A DNA stretch of 64,000 nt from CAWAYR01 sp050250955 (GTDB lineage: Bacteria; Acidobacteriota; Vicinamibacteria; Vicinamibacterales; UBA2999): the NCBI GenBank assembly GCA_050250955.1, contig JBFWNR010000003.1:620001-684000 (forward strand), written 5' to 3'. The translations under genes were made by a program, and so were the position numbers. Below are positions 43,152 to 51,180 of the stretch, piece after piece (within the stretch, counting starts at the first letter, position 1; each line of letters begins with the position of its first letter). The notes below the pieces were generated by a model. That model was not told the DNA's origin. It saw only the letters and a list, made by a program, of their open reading frames with translations, and did not search any database.

Positions 43152-43173
43152 GGCGGCGACGGCTCAGCCGCGC
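43148..43173. repeat. Degenerate hairpin element at a convergent junction
   Basis: GTAGGGCGGC, then GGCTCAGCCGC resembles the element with a damaged stem. Its GTAG gives the TAG of the PGPGW gene and its CTCAG gives the TGA of the oxidase gene on the other strand. Confidence 0.4.
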
Positions 43174-44735
43174 ATCGCCCGTTCGTGGATCGACTGCAGC
43201 GCCTGCCAGCCGGCCGCCACCGCGCCCTCCTGCCAGTCGGGCAGCGACCGCGGCGCCGTCGCCGCCGAGCCGATGAGGATCCGGTTCTCCACCTTGGAGA
43301 GCTGCTCGCGCAGCGACGCCGCGCGCACGGTGGCGTAGCCGCCGAGGCTGTAGGGCACCTTGCGCCAGTAGACGGCGTAGCCGCTCTCGAACTCGGCGCG
43401 GATCTGCGGGTGCACCTTGCTGGCGTGCGTCAGCACGTGCTCGATGCGCGCCGCGATCGGCAGGTCCGCGAGGTTGGCGATCGGCCCGTTCGAGTACAGC
43501 CCGAGCAGCACGCCCTTCTTCGTGAAGTAGTCGTAGGAGGGATACGAGAACTCGCCGATCGGCAGGTTCGAGTAGAGGTGGCCGCCGAAGATGCGGTCGT
43601 CTTCCTCCCAGAAGCGGCGCTTCATCGCCAGGCCGATCTTGGCGCTGTCGCTGTAGGTCACCCGCTTCATCGCCGCCTTCATCTCGTCCGAGACGTTGAT
43701 GTCGAGGCCGGAGAGGATCGACAGCGGCAGGCAGGCGACCACGAAGTCGGCGGCGCGTTCGGTCTTCCTGCCGGTGACGGTGTCGCGGTAGACCACCTTC
43801 ACGCCGGCGTCGTCCTGGTGCACCGACTCGATCGCGGCGTTGAAGGTCAGCCGCGACGGGCCGATCGCCTTCTGGAAGTGCTTGCAGATCTGGTCCATGC
43901 CGCCGATCGGCTGGAACATCGGCGCCGCCATCGTGCCTTCCATCGGCGGCACCGAGCGCAGGCGGTTGCCGAAGCCGGCGTCGAGCAGCGCCGACAGCGC
44001 CAGGACGTCGCCCTCGCCGCGGTCGGCGAACGTCTTGTAGGTGCGGGTCGAGGCGTCGAGGTAGCCCTGGCGCACCAGGAAGTCGGTCAACCGCTTCTGG
44101 TCGTCGGCGCTGAGCGGCAGGTCCAGCGCCTTCTGGTCGATGGCCTTCACCAGCAGCTCGTTGACGTGGCCGGCGAGGTCGGCCTTCACCTCGCGCATGC
44201 GGATCTTGCGGTTGGCGAGCGCGTCGCCGGCCTTGCCCTCGCGATAGAAGTAGTTGGCGTCCGAGTCGTTCAGGAACACCTGCATCGGCACGCCGAGTTC
44301 CTGGCAGTAGCCGAGCACCCCGGTGTGCGAGTGCGGGATGCGCCAGGCGCCGACGTTCACGTACTGCCCCTCGTCCCAGGTGCAGGTCTGCGTTTCGCCG
44401 TCGATCTCGGTGTGGGTGGCGCCGCGGCGCACGCTCCAGGCGATGCCGCCGACGCGGTCGCGCGCCTCGAGCACGTGGTAGTCGTAGCCGAGCTTGCCCA
44501 GCTCGTAGGCGACGACGAGGCCCGAGGTGCCGGCGCCGAGGATCAGCACTTTGTTGCGGGACGGCCTGCCGGTGAGCGCGGGGCGCTGGCCGGCGTCTTC
44601 CGCCATCAGCTCCCAGGAGCTGAGCGCGGTCATCACCAGCGACGAGCCGCCGATGGCGCCGAGGTGTTCGAGGAAGCCGCGGCGGGTCAGGGACGGGGCA
44701 GCGGACGAGCGGAATCGGGATGCCATCTCGAGCAT
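43164..44735 (-). CDS. Tat-exported flavin monoamine oxidase-type oxidoreductase
   Basis: The 523-residue protein has a twin-arginine-like signal (SLTRRGFLEHLGAIGGSSLVMTAL). The FAD dinucleotide fold follows with VLILGAGTSGLVVAYELGKLGYDYHVLEARDRVGG. The C-terminal FAD/substrate region has RILIGSAATAPRSLPDWQEGAVAAGWQALQSI, where the usual GE.. motif is partly changed. It resembles L-amino-acid and polyamine oxidases. Start may be 44735 or the ATG at 44726. The 19-bp palindrome covering the start and a -10-like GATAAT suggest repression at the promoter. Confidence 0.85.
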   Translation of the reverse strand: MLEMASRFRSSAAPSLTRRGFLEHLGAIGGSSLVMTALSSWELMAEDAGQRPALTGRPSRNKVLILGAGTSGLVVAYELGKLGYDYHVLEARDRVGGIAWSVRRGATHTEIDGETQTCTWDEGQYVNVGAWRIPHSHTGVLGYCQELGVPMQVFLNDSDANYFYREGKAGDALANRKIRMREVKADLAGHVNELLVKAIDQKALDLPLSADDQKRLTDFLVRQGYLDASTRTYKTFADRGEGDVLALSALLDAGFGNRLRSVPPMEGTMAAPMFQPIGGMDQICKHFQKAIGPSRLTFNAAIESVHQDDAGVKVVYRDTVTGRKTERAADFVVACLPLSILSGLDINVSDEMKAAMKRVTYSDSAKIGLAMKRRFWEEDDRIFGGHLYSNLPIGEFSYPSYDYFTKKGVLLGLYSNGPIANLADLPIAARIEHVLTHASKVHPQIRAEFESGYAVYWRKVPYSLGGYATVRAASLREQLSKVENRILIGSAATAPRSLPDWQEGAVAAGWQALQSIHERAMRG

Positions 44736-44750
44736 GCGATTATCGCATGC
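44732..44750. promoter_or_regulatory. Perfect 19-bp palindrome overlapping the oxidase promoter/start
   Basis: GCATGCGATTATCGCATGC has perfect 9-bp arms around a single T. On the minus strand it contains GATAAT (44739-44744, five of six to TATAAT), 12 nt before the ATG at 44726. A repressor bound here would cover the -10 box and start codon. The regulator is not identified. Confidence 0.5.
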
Positions 44751-44792
44751 ATAGCACGCTTCTTGCGCATCGTCCGGCGAGCCGGGCCGGCG

Positions 44793-44966
44793 TCAGTTGC
44801 CGCCGCCGGCCTGCCGGGCCTCGGCGCGGCCCGCCATCTCCTGTTCGCCGCGCAGGATCGAGCACCAGCTCTTGTGCTCGGCCACCGGCATGCCACATTC
44901 GACGCACACGCGGACGCGCGCCCGGGGTTCCTCTGCCTTGCCGAACAGTCGCTTCAAGAACGCCAT
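44793..44966 (-). CDS. Small zinc-ribbon-like protein, 57 residues
   Basis: This short gene encodes a basic, amphipathic N-terminus (MAFLKRLFGK). A compact candidate zinc site follows, CVECGMPVAEHKSWC, with ligands C21, C24, H31 and C35, and then a charged helix. A GGGGG ribosome site precedes the ATG by 5 nt. The gene lies 57 nt upstream of the amine-oxidase gene on the same strand, so both may be on one message, although the oxidase seems to have its own promoter. Similar tiny treble-clef proteins in bacteria are often of unknown function. Confidence 0.6.
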   Translation of the reverse strand: MAFLKRLFGKAEEPRARVRVCVECGMPVAEHKSWCSILRGEQEMAGRAEARQAGGGN

Positions 44967-45138
44967 GATGCCCCCGGATCAAAAGAGTCGACAGCCGCTT
45001 GGTGTCGATACGTTGGACGGGCCGTCCGCGTTCAAGGTTGGCGCCGTGCGCCGTGCGCGAGCGCGCCGATGGCAGGAGCACCGCCTGGGATGACCGATGG
45101 GGGAGAGACGGACGCGCCCGCCCGGGCGTTCCGCGGGC

Positions 45139-45732
45139 TCAGCGTCTGCCGGCGGCCGCGAAGTAGAAGTCCAGCATCGCGCGCAGGGGCGCCGGGCTGC
45201 CCCGCAGCCGGCTGCGCAGCGCCGCCCCCTCCCAGCAGTCCACGAGCAGGCTTGCCAGACGCTTGACGTCGGCGTCGGCCGGCAGGTCGCCGCGCTGGCG
45301 CGCCACGGCCAGGCAGCCCGCGATCCGCGACGTGATCGCCTCGAGGCAGCCGGCAATCCGCGCCCGGAACGTGTCGTTGACGCCCGAGAGCTCCTGTCCG
45401 AGGCCGCCGAGCAGGCAGCCCATGTAGCCCTCGTCGCGATACTTCCGCTCGCTCAGCTCGAAGAACCGCCGCACCCGTTCCAGGGGCGGGCGGCGCTCGT
45501 CGAGCAGGCACTCGTCGAGCCCGGCGTGCACCCCGTCCATGTAGGCGTCGATCACCTGCAGCGCGAAGTCCTCCTTGTCCCGGAAGTGGTGGTAGAAGGA
45601 GCCCTTCGGCGTGGCGGTCTCCGCGAGCAGCGCCTGGATCCCGAGGTCGTTGTAGCCCTGCCGCAACAGCATGGCCAGGCCGGCCTCGAGCAGGCGCTGC
45701 TTCGTCGGATGGGTGGCGGACGCCGTCGTCAG
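45139..45732 (-). CDS. TetR-family regulator of the cupin operon, non-canonical start
   Basis: The DNA-binding domain reads TKQRLLEAGLAMLLRQGYNDLGIQALLAETATPKGSFYHHFRDKEDFALQVI, with a C-terminal region of the TetR_C type (about 197 residues in all). Starting at the first ATG (45672) would remove helix 1 of the domain. The frame stays open to 45801 without ATG, GTG or TTG, so I propose CTG at 45732. It comes one base after the cupin stop, with an AAGGTGG ribosome site about 11 nt ahead. The perfect operator at 46141-46158 is its probable target. Confidence 0.75.
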   Translation of the reverse strand: MTTASATHPTKQRLLEAGLAMLLRQGYNDLGIQALLAETATPKGSFYHHFRDKEDFALQVIDAYMDGVHAGLDECLLDERRPPLERVRRFFELSERKYRDEGYMGCLLGGLGQELSGVNDTFRARIAGCLEAITSRIAGCLAVARQRGDLPADADVKRLASLLVDCWEGAALRSRLRGSPAPLRAMLDFYFAAAGRR

Positions 45733-45733
45733 A

Positions 45734-46120
45734 TCAGGCGCCCACCTTGGCGCGCATGTGCTCGACGACCCGCACGTGCTCGTGCTGCGGGCTGAACATG
45801 ATCAGCTCGGCGTCCTCGTCCACCCGCACGTTGTGGCCGGGCGGCCAGTAGAACAGGTCGTTGGTGGTGGCCGTCTCGTCGCGGCCGCCGGCGTCGGTGG
45901 CCGTCACCCGGCCGCTGAGGACGAAGCCCCAGTGCGGCGACTGGCAGGCATCGCCCTCCAGCCCCTTCAGCAGCGGGCGCGTGTCCACGCCCTTGGCGAG
46001 GGTGAAGTACTCGCCGCAGATCCGGTCGTAGCCGGCCATCGAGCCGAAGTCCATCTGCTGGCGGATGGTGGCGCCGGGAATCTGCATCCTCACGTCGACG
46101 TCGTCTTTGGCTACGCGCAT
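45734..46120 (-). CDS. Cupin-domain protein
   Basis: The 128-residue protein has a small beta-barrel cupin core: CQSPHWGFVLSGRVTATDAGG (first motif, one histidine) and NDLFYWPPGHNVRVDEDAELIMFSPQHEH (second motif). I chose the ATG at 46120, which has GGGGAGGT ahead. An in-frame ATG at 46162 lies upstream of the operator and is therefore not transcribed in the proposed scheme. The gene is followed at once by its likely TetR regulator. Cupins in such pairs often bind small toxic or signalling compounds; the ligand is unknown. Confidence 0.8.
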   Translation of the reverse strand: MRVAKDDVDVRMQIPGATIRQQMDFGSMAGYDRICGEYFTLAKGVDTRPLLKGLEGDACQSPHWGFVLSGRVTATDAGGRDETATTNDLFYWPPGHNVRVDEDAELIMFSPQHEHVRVVEHMRAKVGA

Positions 46121-46140
46121 CGTGACCTCCCCGGGGGGCT

Positions 46141-46158
46141 CTAGACCGATCGGTCTAG
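46141..46158. promoter_or_regulatory. Perfect TetR-type operator
   Basis: CTAGACCGATCGGTCTAG is an 18-bp perfect palindrome between the proposed promoter and the cupin ATG. Its TAGACCGNNCGGTCTA form is typical of sites for TetR regulators. A bound dimer would sit at or just after the transcription start. Confidence 0.8.
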
Positions 46159-46169
46159 TCATCGGCGCC

Positions 46170-46197
46170 AGGATATACCAATCGGGACAGAACGCAA
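46170..46197 (-). promoter_or_regulatory. Candidate promoter of the cupin-tetR operon
   Basis: On the minus strand TTGCGT (46192-46197) and TATCCT (46170-46175) are 16 nt apart. The operator begins 12 nt downstream of the -10 box, about where transcription should begin. Confidence 0.45.
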
Positions 46198-46235
46198 GGG
46201 CACCGCCGCCAGCCCGGCCGTGGGCCCGTTGCTGC

Positions 46236-46241
46236 TAGCAT
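46236..46241 (+). promoter_or_regulatory. -10-like box of the second DinB gene (leaderless)
   Basis: TAGCAT ends 7 nt before the ATG at 46249, without a ribosome site. Confidence 0.45.
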
Positions 46242-46248
46242 CCCCACG

Positions 46249-46734
46249 ATGCTGGCCACGTTGCGCGATCTGGTGGCTCACCACGGCCACGCCAACGCGA
46301 TGCTGCTCGCGGCGATCGGCAGCGACTCCGGGGCGGCCGCCGACCCCGAGATTCTCGACCTGCTGCACCACGTGCTGCTCGCCAACCGCTTCTGGCTGGT
46401 CACCGTGCTCGGCCAGCCGTTCGACCAGCCGCACGAGTCGCGGCCGGCGGCGTCGCTCGACGCGCTCGTCGAACGCTACGGGGCCACCCACGACGAGCAA
46501 TCGGCGTGGCTGGCTGGGGCGACGGAGGCGGATCTCGACCGGGTGCTGGTGAGCCCGCTCATCCCGGGCGGGCAGTGCACGGTCGCGCAGGCCGTCCTGC
46601 AGGTGTGCCTGCACGGCCACGGGCACCGCGCCCAGATCGCCAAGCTGCTGCGGCGTCACGGCACGGTGCCGCCGCAGACCGACTTCATCGTGTGGCTGAC
46701 CCACCGGTCCGCAGCAGCGTCGTCCAGTTCGTGA
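46249..46734 (+). CDS. DinB-family protein
   Basis: The 161-residue protein has the DinB four-helix layout: LRDLVAHHGHANAMLLAAI in helix 1, LHHVLLANRFWLVTVLG in helix 2, and CLHGHGHRAQIAKLLRRHG near the end. The histidines that bind the metal in this family are all present. It ends with WLTHRSAAASSSS. Its last 50 bases overlap the 3' end of the convergent kinase gene, so the two mRNAs are complementary there. Likely a metal-dependent transferase or hydrolase; the substrate is unknown. Confidence 0.83.
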   Translation: MLATLRDLVAHHGHANAMLLAAIGSDSGAAADPEILDLLHHVLLANRFWLVTVLGQPFDQPHESRPAASLDALVERYGATHDEQSAWLAGATEADLDRVLVSPLIPGGQCTVAQAVLQVCLHGHGHRAQIAKLLRRHGTVPPQTDFIVWLTHRSAAASSSS

Positions 46735-49348
46735 CGACGTTGACGGTGTCGGCGGAGGCGCGATTGGCCGGGCGCAGGACCAGGAACCGATCGCCGTGGA
46801 CGGCGTACTGTTCCAGCACCGGCGACACGGCGTCGAGGCCGAGATCGAGCATCGGTTCGGGACGGCCGATCCGCACCGGCGAGCCAGACGTCACCGCGAC
46901 ACGCATCAGCCGGCCGCCGAGCTCCAGGTAGTACAAGGTGCGGTTGTCGACCCACCGCGCCTGCACGCCGCCGTCGGGCGACACCTGCCAGCGCTCCCCG
47001 GTGACCGGGAAGGGCGTGATGTAGACCTCGTTGCGGCCGGTGCGCTGGCTTTGGTACGACACCAGGGTGCCGTCGGGCGAGAAGCGGCCCTCGTCCGACA
47101 CCGAGCCGTCGTCCGAGATCGTGGTCGGGTCGTGCAGCCGATCGGTCGGCAGTGCCTTCAGCGCGAACCGGGCGGCGGTGTCGGCCAGGCCGGCGAGCAG
47201 CCAGCGACCGTCGGGGGAGAAGGCGTCGGGGAACCAGGCGCGGTCGAGCAGCGTCTCGGCCGTCGTCGAGAACGGACTCTGGCGCATCAGCGTGTCGGAC
47301 AGGCGGTAGTAGATCCGCGTGCCGTCCCCGGACCACACCGGGTCGGACACCAGACCCTCGGGCGTGGTGACGGTCGAGGTCAGGTTGCGTTCGATGTCGA
47401 TCAGCCGCAGCGCGCTCAGTGGACGTGACGGGCCGGGAACGACGCGCGCCACCACCCGCGCGCCGTCGGGCGACAGGTCGAAGGCGCCGTAGAAGTCCGG
47501 CGGGCCCACCGTGCCGAGCGACCGGCCGTCGCCGGCCAGCCACTCGAACTGCCGGGGCCGCTCGACCAGCTTCATGAACGCCAGCACGCCGTTGTCACTC
47601 GCCGTCAACGCCGCCACGCCGGTGGGCGGGTCCCAAGTGACGGCATCGTCGAGGAGCACCGCGTCGCCCGTCACGGTGAGCGACGTGGTGTCGAAGGGCA
47701 GCGCGGCCAGGCCCTGCAGCCGCTGCGTCACCAGATGGCCTGCGGTCAGCACGGCCAGGGACAGCGTGTCGGCCAGCGGCGTGACCTGTCCGTCGGCGAG
47801 CCGCACCAGGACGATCTCGCGGTTGGCGGCTCCCGCCGCGCTGTTGCGGACCGCGAAGACGTGATCGGTGCGCTGATCGATGCGGCGCGGCAGCGCCAGG
47901 ATCACGTCGGACGTGCCGGTCACGACGGGCGTCAGGGGGCCGCCGGCCAGGGCCCGACGTCGTACCGGGTCGGTGCCGAGGAAGGTCAGCACCAGGGTGT
48001 CGTCGGCCAGCCAGGCCAGGCCGCGAAAGCCGTCGGGCAGGCGCTCGACCACCTGCGTCGTGCGGTCGCCGACGTCGAACCGGCGCAGCTCGCCGCCGGC
48101 CACGAACAGCACGGCGTCGCTGCCTGGCGACCAGTCGGACACCATCCCGTCGGTGCTGTCGGGCAATGGCGTGGTCTGGCCGGTGGCCAGGTCGCGCATG
48201 ACCAGCTGGCGTCGTCCCGGCTCGCCGTCGGCGGGATGGATGAGGCGCCGGCCGTCTGGCGACAACGCGATGAGTGAGCGGTTCGTGAAGCCGAACGGCA
48301 CCTCGAACTCGGCGCGCAAGGTCGGGGCGGCGACTACCGGCGCCGCCGGCGGCGAGAGCAGGCGGCCGAGGCCGATACCGGCGGCCAGCGCGACCAAGGC
48401 CGCAACGGCGGCCGGGAGCGCCCAACCGCGACGCGCGGGGCCCGGCGCGGCAGGCTCGCCCGCCACGGGGCTCGAGCCGGAACCCGGCCCCGAAAGACTG
48501 CTCAGGGCGTCGAGCGCGAACGACAGATCGCGGGCCGACTGGAAACGCTCCGCCGGCTGCTTTTCGAGACACCGCCGCACGATGCGATCCAGAGCCGGCG
48601 GCACCGCTTGGCCGCTGAGCGTCAGCTCCGGCGGATCGGCGGTGAGCACCGCCGACATGGTGTCGGCCGGGGTGGCGCCCTTGAACGCCCGCCGACCCGT
48701 ACACATCTCGTACAGCGTGACGCCGAGCGCGAAGAGGTCGGCGCGGTGGTCCACCGACTGGGCGCGGATCTGCTCCGGCGCCATGTAGCCGACGGTGCCC
48801 ATCACCGTGCCGGCGTCGGTGATCGGCGCCTGCGTCTGCACCGAGGTGACGCCATCGGGGGCGTGGCTCACGGCCGTCTGCGCCAGTCCGAAGTCCAGGA
48901 TCTTCACGTGCCCGTCGTCGGTGACGAACAGGTTGTCGGGCTTGATGTCGCGGTGGGTGATGCCGCGGGCGTGGGCGGCAGCCAGGCCATCGGCCACCTG
49001 GCGCGCGTAGTCCACCGCCTTGCGCACTGGCAGCGGGCCCGACTCGAGCCGCTGGCGCACCGTGGCGCCCTGGAGCAGCTCGAACACCACGTAGCTGGCG
49101 GCGTCGGTGCGGCCGAAGTCGTAGATCGCCAAGATGTTCGGGTGCGAGAGCGCCGCCACGGCCTGCGCTTCGCGCTCGAAGCGCGTGAACGCGGCAGTGG
49201 TACCGGCCAGCTGCGGCGGCAGGACTTTGAGGGCGACGTCGCGATGGAGGCGGGTGTCGCGGGCGCGATACACCTCGCCCATGCCGCCGGCGCCCAGCAG
49301 GCTGCCGATCTCGTAGGGACCGAGGGTCTGGCCTGGAGTGAGCGCCAC
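46685..49348 (-). CDS. Receptor-type Ser/Thr protein kinase with TolB/WD40-like sensor half
   Basis: The 887-residue protein repeats the design of the kinase at 33456: G-loop GAGGMGEVY, VALKVLP lysine, ITHRDIKPDNLFV near residue 132, DFG, and GTVGYMAPEQIRAQ. A membrane helix lies at about 306-330 (AVAALVALAAGIGLGRLL). The outer half has PD40-like repeats (IALSPDGRRLIHPA, FDLSPDGARVVARV, DPVWSGDGTRIYYRL, GRFSPDGTLVSYQSQRTGRNEVYI). The GTG start has a TAAGAT box 11 nt upstream, overlapping the stop codon of the AlkZ-like gene. It is the last gene of a four-gene run on this strand. Confidence 0.9.
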   Translation of the reverse strand: MALTPGQTLGPYEIGSLLGAGGMGEVYRARDTRLHRDVALKVLPPQLAGTTAAFTRFEREAQAVAALSHPNILAIYDFGRTDAASYVVFELLQGATVRQRLESGPLPVRKAVDYARQVADGLAAAHARGITHRDIKPDNLFVTDDGHVKILDFGLAQTAVSHAPDGVTSVQTQAPITDAGTVMGTVGYMAPEQIRAQSVDHRADLFALGVTLYEMCTGRRAFKGATPADTMSAVLTADPPELTLSGQAVPPALDRIVRRCLEKQPAERFQSARDLSFALDALSSLSGPGSGSSPVAGEPAAPGPARRGWALPAAVAALVALAAGIGLGRLLSPPAAPVVAAPTLRAEFEVPFGFTNRSLIALSPDGRRLIHPADGEPGRRQLVMRDLATGQTTPLPDSTDGMVSDWSPGSDAVLFVAGGELRRFDVGDRTTQVVERLPDGFRGLAWLADDTLVLTFLGTDPVRRRALAGGPLTPVVTGTSDVILALPRRIDQRTDHVFAVRNSAAGAANREIVLVRLADGQVTPLADTLSLAVLTAGHLVTQRLQGLAALPFDTTSLTVTGDAVLLDDAVTWDPPTGVAALTASDNGVLAFMKLVERPRQFEWLAGDGRSLGTVGPPDFYGAFDLSPDGARVVARVVPGPSRPLSALRLIDIERNLTSTVTTPEGLVSDPVWSGDGTRIYYRLSDTLMRQSPFSTTAETLLDRAWFPDAFSPDGRWLLAGLADTAARFALKALPTDRLHDPTTISDDGSVSDEGRFSPDGTLVSYQSQRTGRNEVYITPFPVTGERWQVSPDGGVQARWVDNRTLYYLELGGRLMRVAVTSGSPVRIGRPEPMLDLGLDAVSPVLEQYAVHGDRFLVLRPANRASADTVNVVTNWTTLLRTGGSATR

Positions 49349-49362
49349 GCCGATGGGCGATC

Positions 49363-50406
49363 TTATGCCACCGGCGCCCAGCGGACCGCGACCGAGCCAT
49401 CCACGCCAGGCAGCGGCAGCGACGACGCTTCGTCCTCCACGGCATGGCGCTCGGCCGGCGAGAGGCGCCGCCACGGCTCGATCGACACGGTGGCGTGGTC
49501 GCGCCGCCACGTGCCGGCGATGACGCCGTCCACCAGCAGCGCCCCCGGCCACACCCGCGACGTCCACAGCCGCGCGCGATCGACGGCGCGCGCCACCAGG
49601 AACGCGCGATCGGCGGCGTCGTGCAGCAGGAAATACGTGTCGCCGCTCGGCAGCAGCCGCGCCGGGGCAGGCGCGGCGGCGGCGCGCCGCATCAGCGGCT
49701 CGTCCGAGGCCAGCAGCCAGGCATCGCCCATCGGTGTGCGGACCGGGATCAGTGCCCGCGACCGCGTCAGCTCGTCGAACGCGGCCGCCGCGGCGGGGCC
49801 CGGCAGCCCGGCCCAGCCGGCCAGGCCCGCGGCGGTGGATGGGCCGAACACGTGCAGGTAGCGGCGGGCCAGCTCGATGCGGGCGGCGCGCGGATCGGTG
49901 GCCGGCGCCGGCACGGCCCACAGCGTCGGCTGGCGCGCCCCGTCCCAGCGGATGCGGATCCGGCCGGTGAGGGTGGCGTAGCGCAGCCGGTTGGCCGGCT
50001 CGCCCAGGGCGCGGGCGACGTCGCCGTGGAGCATCGGCCCCTTGGCCAGCGCCGCGGCCAGCCGCCCGGCCAGCGTCTCGGCGACGCGCCGGGTGGCGCC
50101 CGATTCGGGCAGCCGCGCCAGGGTGAAGAGCGCGGCGTCGCGGCCGTCCACGACGTAGGCGCTGTAGCGCGGGCCCCACACCTGCACGAGCGACGGCGCC
50201 TCCCACGTGGACGGCGTCGTGCCGCGGACGCGGGCGTGGATCGACAGCAGCGCCGCCCGCGGCATGCTGTCCTGCAGCCCGGCCCACGCTGCCATCCGCA
50301 GCGAGCGCGGACCGGCCGGCTGGCGTGCGTCGAGTCCCTGCGCGGCACGCCGGAAGGCGAGGATCTGCCCGCGGCTGAGCGCGAGCGGCGCCGGCGCGCG
50401 GCTCAC
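49363..50406 (-). CDS. AlkZ-like winged-helix DNA-binding protein (HTH_42)
   Basis: The 347-residue protein belongs to the HTH_42 (DUF1006) family, which includes the DNA glycosylases AlkZ and YcaQ acting on bulky or crosslinked adducts. The opening LSRGQILAFRRAAQGLD and RMAAWAGLQDSMPRAALLSIHARV is typical, and tandem winged-helix regions follow with PRAARIELARRYLHVFGPSTAAGLAGWAGLP. The C-terminus has VDGVIAGTWRR. The GTG overlaps the channel stop (GTGA). I cannot verify the catalytic residues, so glycosylase activity is a family inference. Confidence 0.8.
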   Translation of the reverse strand: MSRAPAPLALSRGQILAFRRAAQGLDARQPAGPRSLRMAAWAGLQDSMPRAALLSIHARVRGTTPSTWEAPSLVQVWGPRYSAYVVDGRDAALFTLARLPESGATRRVAETLAGRLAAALAKGPMLHGDVARALGEPANRLRYATLTGRIRIRWDGARQPTLWAVPAPATDPRAARIELARRYLHVFGPSTAAGLAGWAGLPGPAAAAAFDELTRSRALIPVRTPMGDAWLLASDEPLMRRAAAAPAPARLLPSGDTYFLLHDAADRAFLVARAVDRARLWTSRVWPGALLVDGVIAGTWRRDHATVSIEPWRRLSPAERHAVEDEASSLPLPGVDGSVAVRWAPVA

Positions 50407-51173
50407 CGGGTGTCCTGCGGCGGTCCGGCCTGCGGCGGTCCGGCCTCCGGCGGCAGCCGACGCTGGATGTCGGCCAGCATCGCCTTCAGCTCCGCCATCT
50501 CGGATTCGGTCTCGGCCTGCGACGGGGTGAGGAACCACGACGCGACCAGGCCCGAGAACGAGCCGAAGACGCCGATGCCGGCCAGCATCAGGAACACCGC
50601 CACCAGCCGCCCCTCGGCGGTGGTCGGGTAGGTGTCGCCGTAGCCCACCGTGGTCATCGTCGTCACCGCCCACCACATCGCGTCCTGCGCGGTGCGGATG
50701 TTGCCGTCGCCGCCGGCCTCGAACTGCAGCATCGCCAGCGACGAGAACACCAGCAGCAGCACGGTGAGCAGCACCGCGGCCAGGAACGCGCTCTTGGCGC
50801 GCTGCTCCAGGAAGATCGTGCCCAGGATGCGCACCGACTTCACCGCCCGCAGCACCCGCAGGATGCGGAAGACGCGCCCGGCGCGGCCCCAGCGCAGCTG
50901 GTCCACGACCGGGATGCTCGACAGCAGGTCCACCCAGCCCCAGGTGGCCAGGTAGCGCAGGCGCTGGTCGGCGCGGTAGAGGGTGATCAGGAAGTCGATG
51001 AAGAACAGCAGGCACACCGCGTTGTCGGCGTAGTCGAGCACCTGCATGGTGTCGCCGGAGAAGTCCAGCGCGGTGCCGGCCGCCAGCGTGAGCAGTGCCC
51101 ACACGCTGAGCGCGAGCATGAAGAGCTGGTAGGGCGAGACCTGGCGTGACGCGGCGTCGGAATCGACCGGCAT
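50403..51173 (-). CDS. Voltage-gated potassium channel, six helices
   Basis: The 256-residue protein has six membrane helices with an arginine-rich S4 (RAGRVFRILRVLRAVKSVRIL) and a pore loop with the K+ selectivity filter TVGYGD (MWWAVTTMTTVGYGDTYPTT). The C-terminal tail is a short coiled region (SQAETESEMAELKAMLADIQRRL) that may tetramerise, followed by a Pro/Gln repeat (GPPQAGPPQ). It should be a homotetrameric Kv-like channel. The ATG lies 7 bp after the lipoprotein gene and the stop overlaps the AlkZ-like start. Confidence 0.92.
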   Translation of the reverse strand: MPVDSDAASRQVSPYQLFMLALSVWALLTLAAGTALDFSGDTMQVLDYADNAVCLLFFIDFLITLYRADQRLRYLATWGWVDLLSSIPVVDQLRWGRAGRVFRILRVLRAVKSVRILGTIFLEQRAKSAFLAAVLLTVLLLVFSSLAMLQFEAGGDGNIRTAQDAMWWAVTTMTTVGYGDTYPTTAEGRLVAVFLMLAGIGVFGSFSGLVASWFLTPSQAETESEMAELKAMLADIQRRLPPEAGPPQAGPPQDTR

Positions 51174-51180
51174 CGGTGGA

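Noticed and set aside
45139..45672. 177-residue TetR starting at the first ATG
   Set aside because: This would remove the first helix of the DNA-binding domain, which is encoded in the same open frame just upstream (TKQRLLEAGLA).
46685..50287. Single 1200-residue protein spanning AlkZ-like and kinase regions
   Set aside because: The AlkZ-like protein is read in a different frame and ends at 49363 with a TAA. The kinase domain begins at the GTG 49348, so the upstream part of that open frame is an out-of-frame shadow rather than a fusion.
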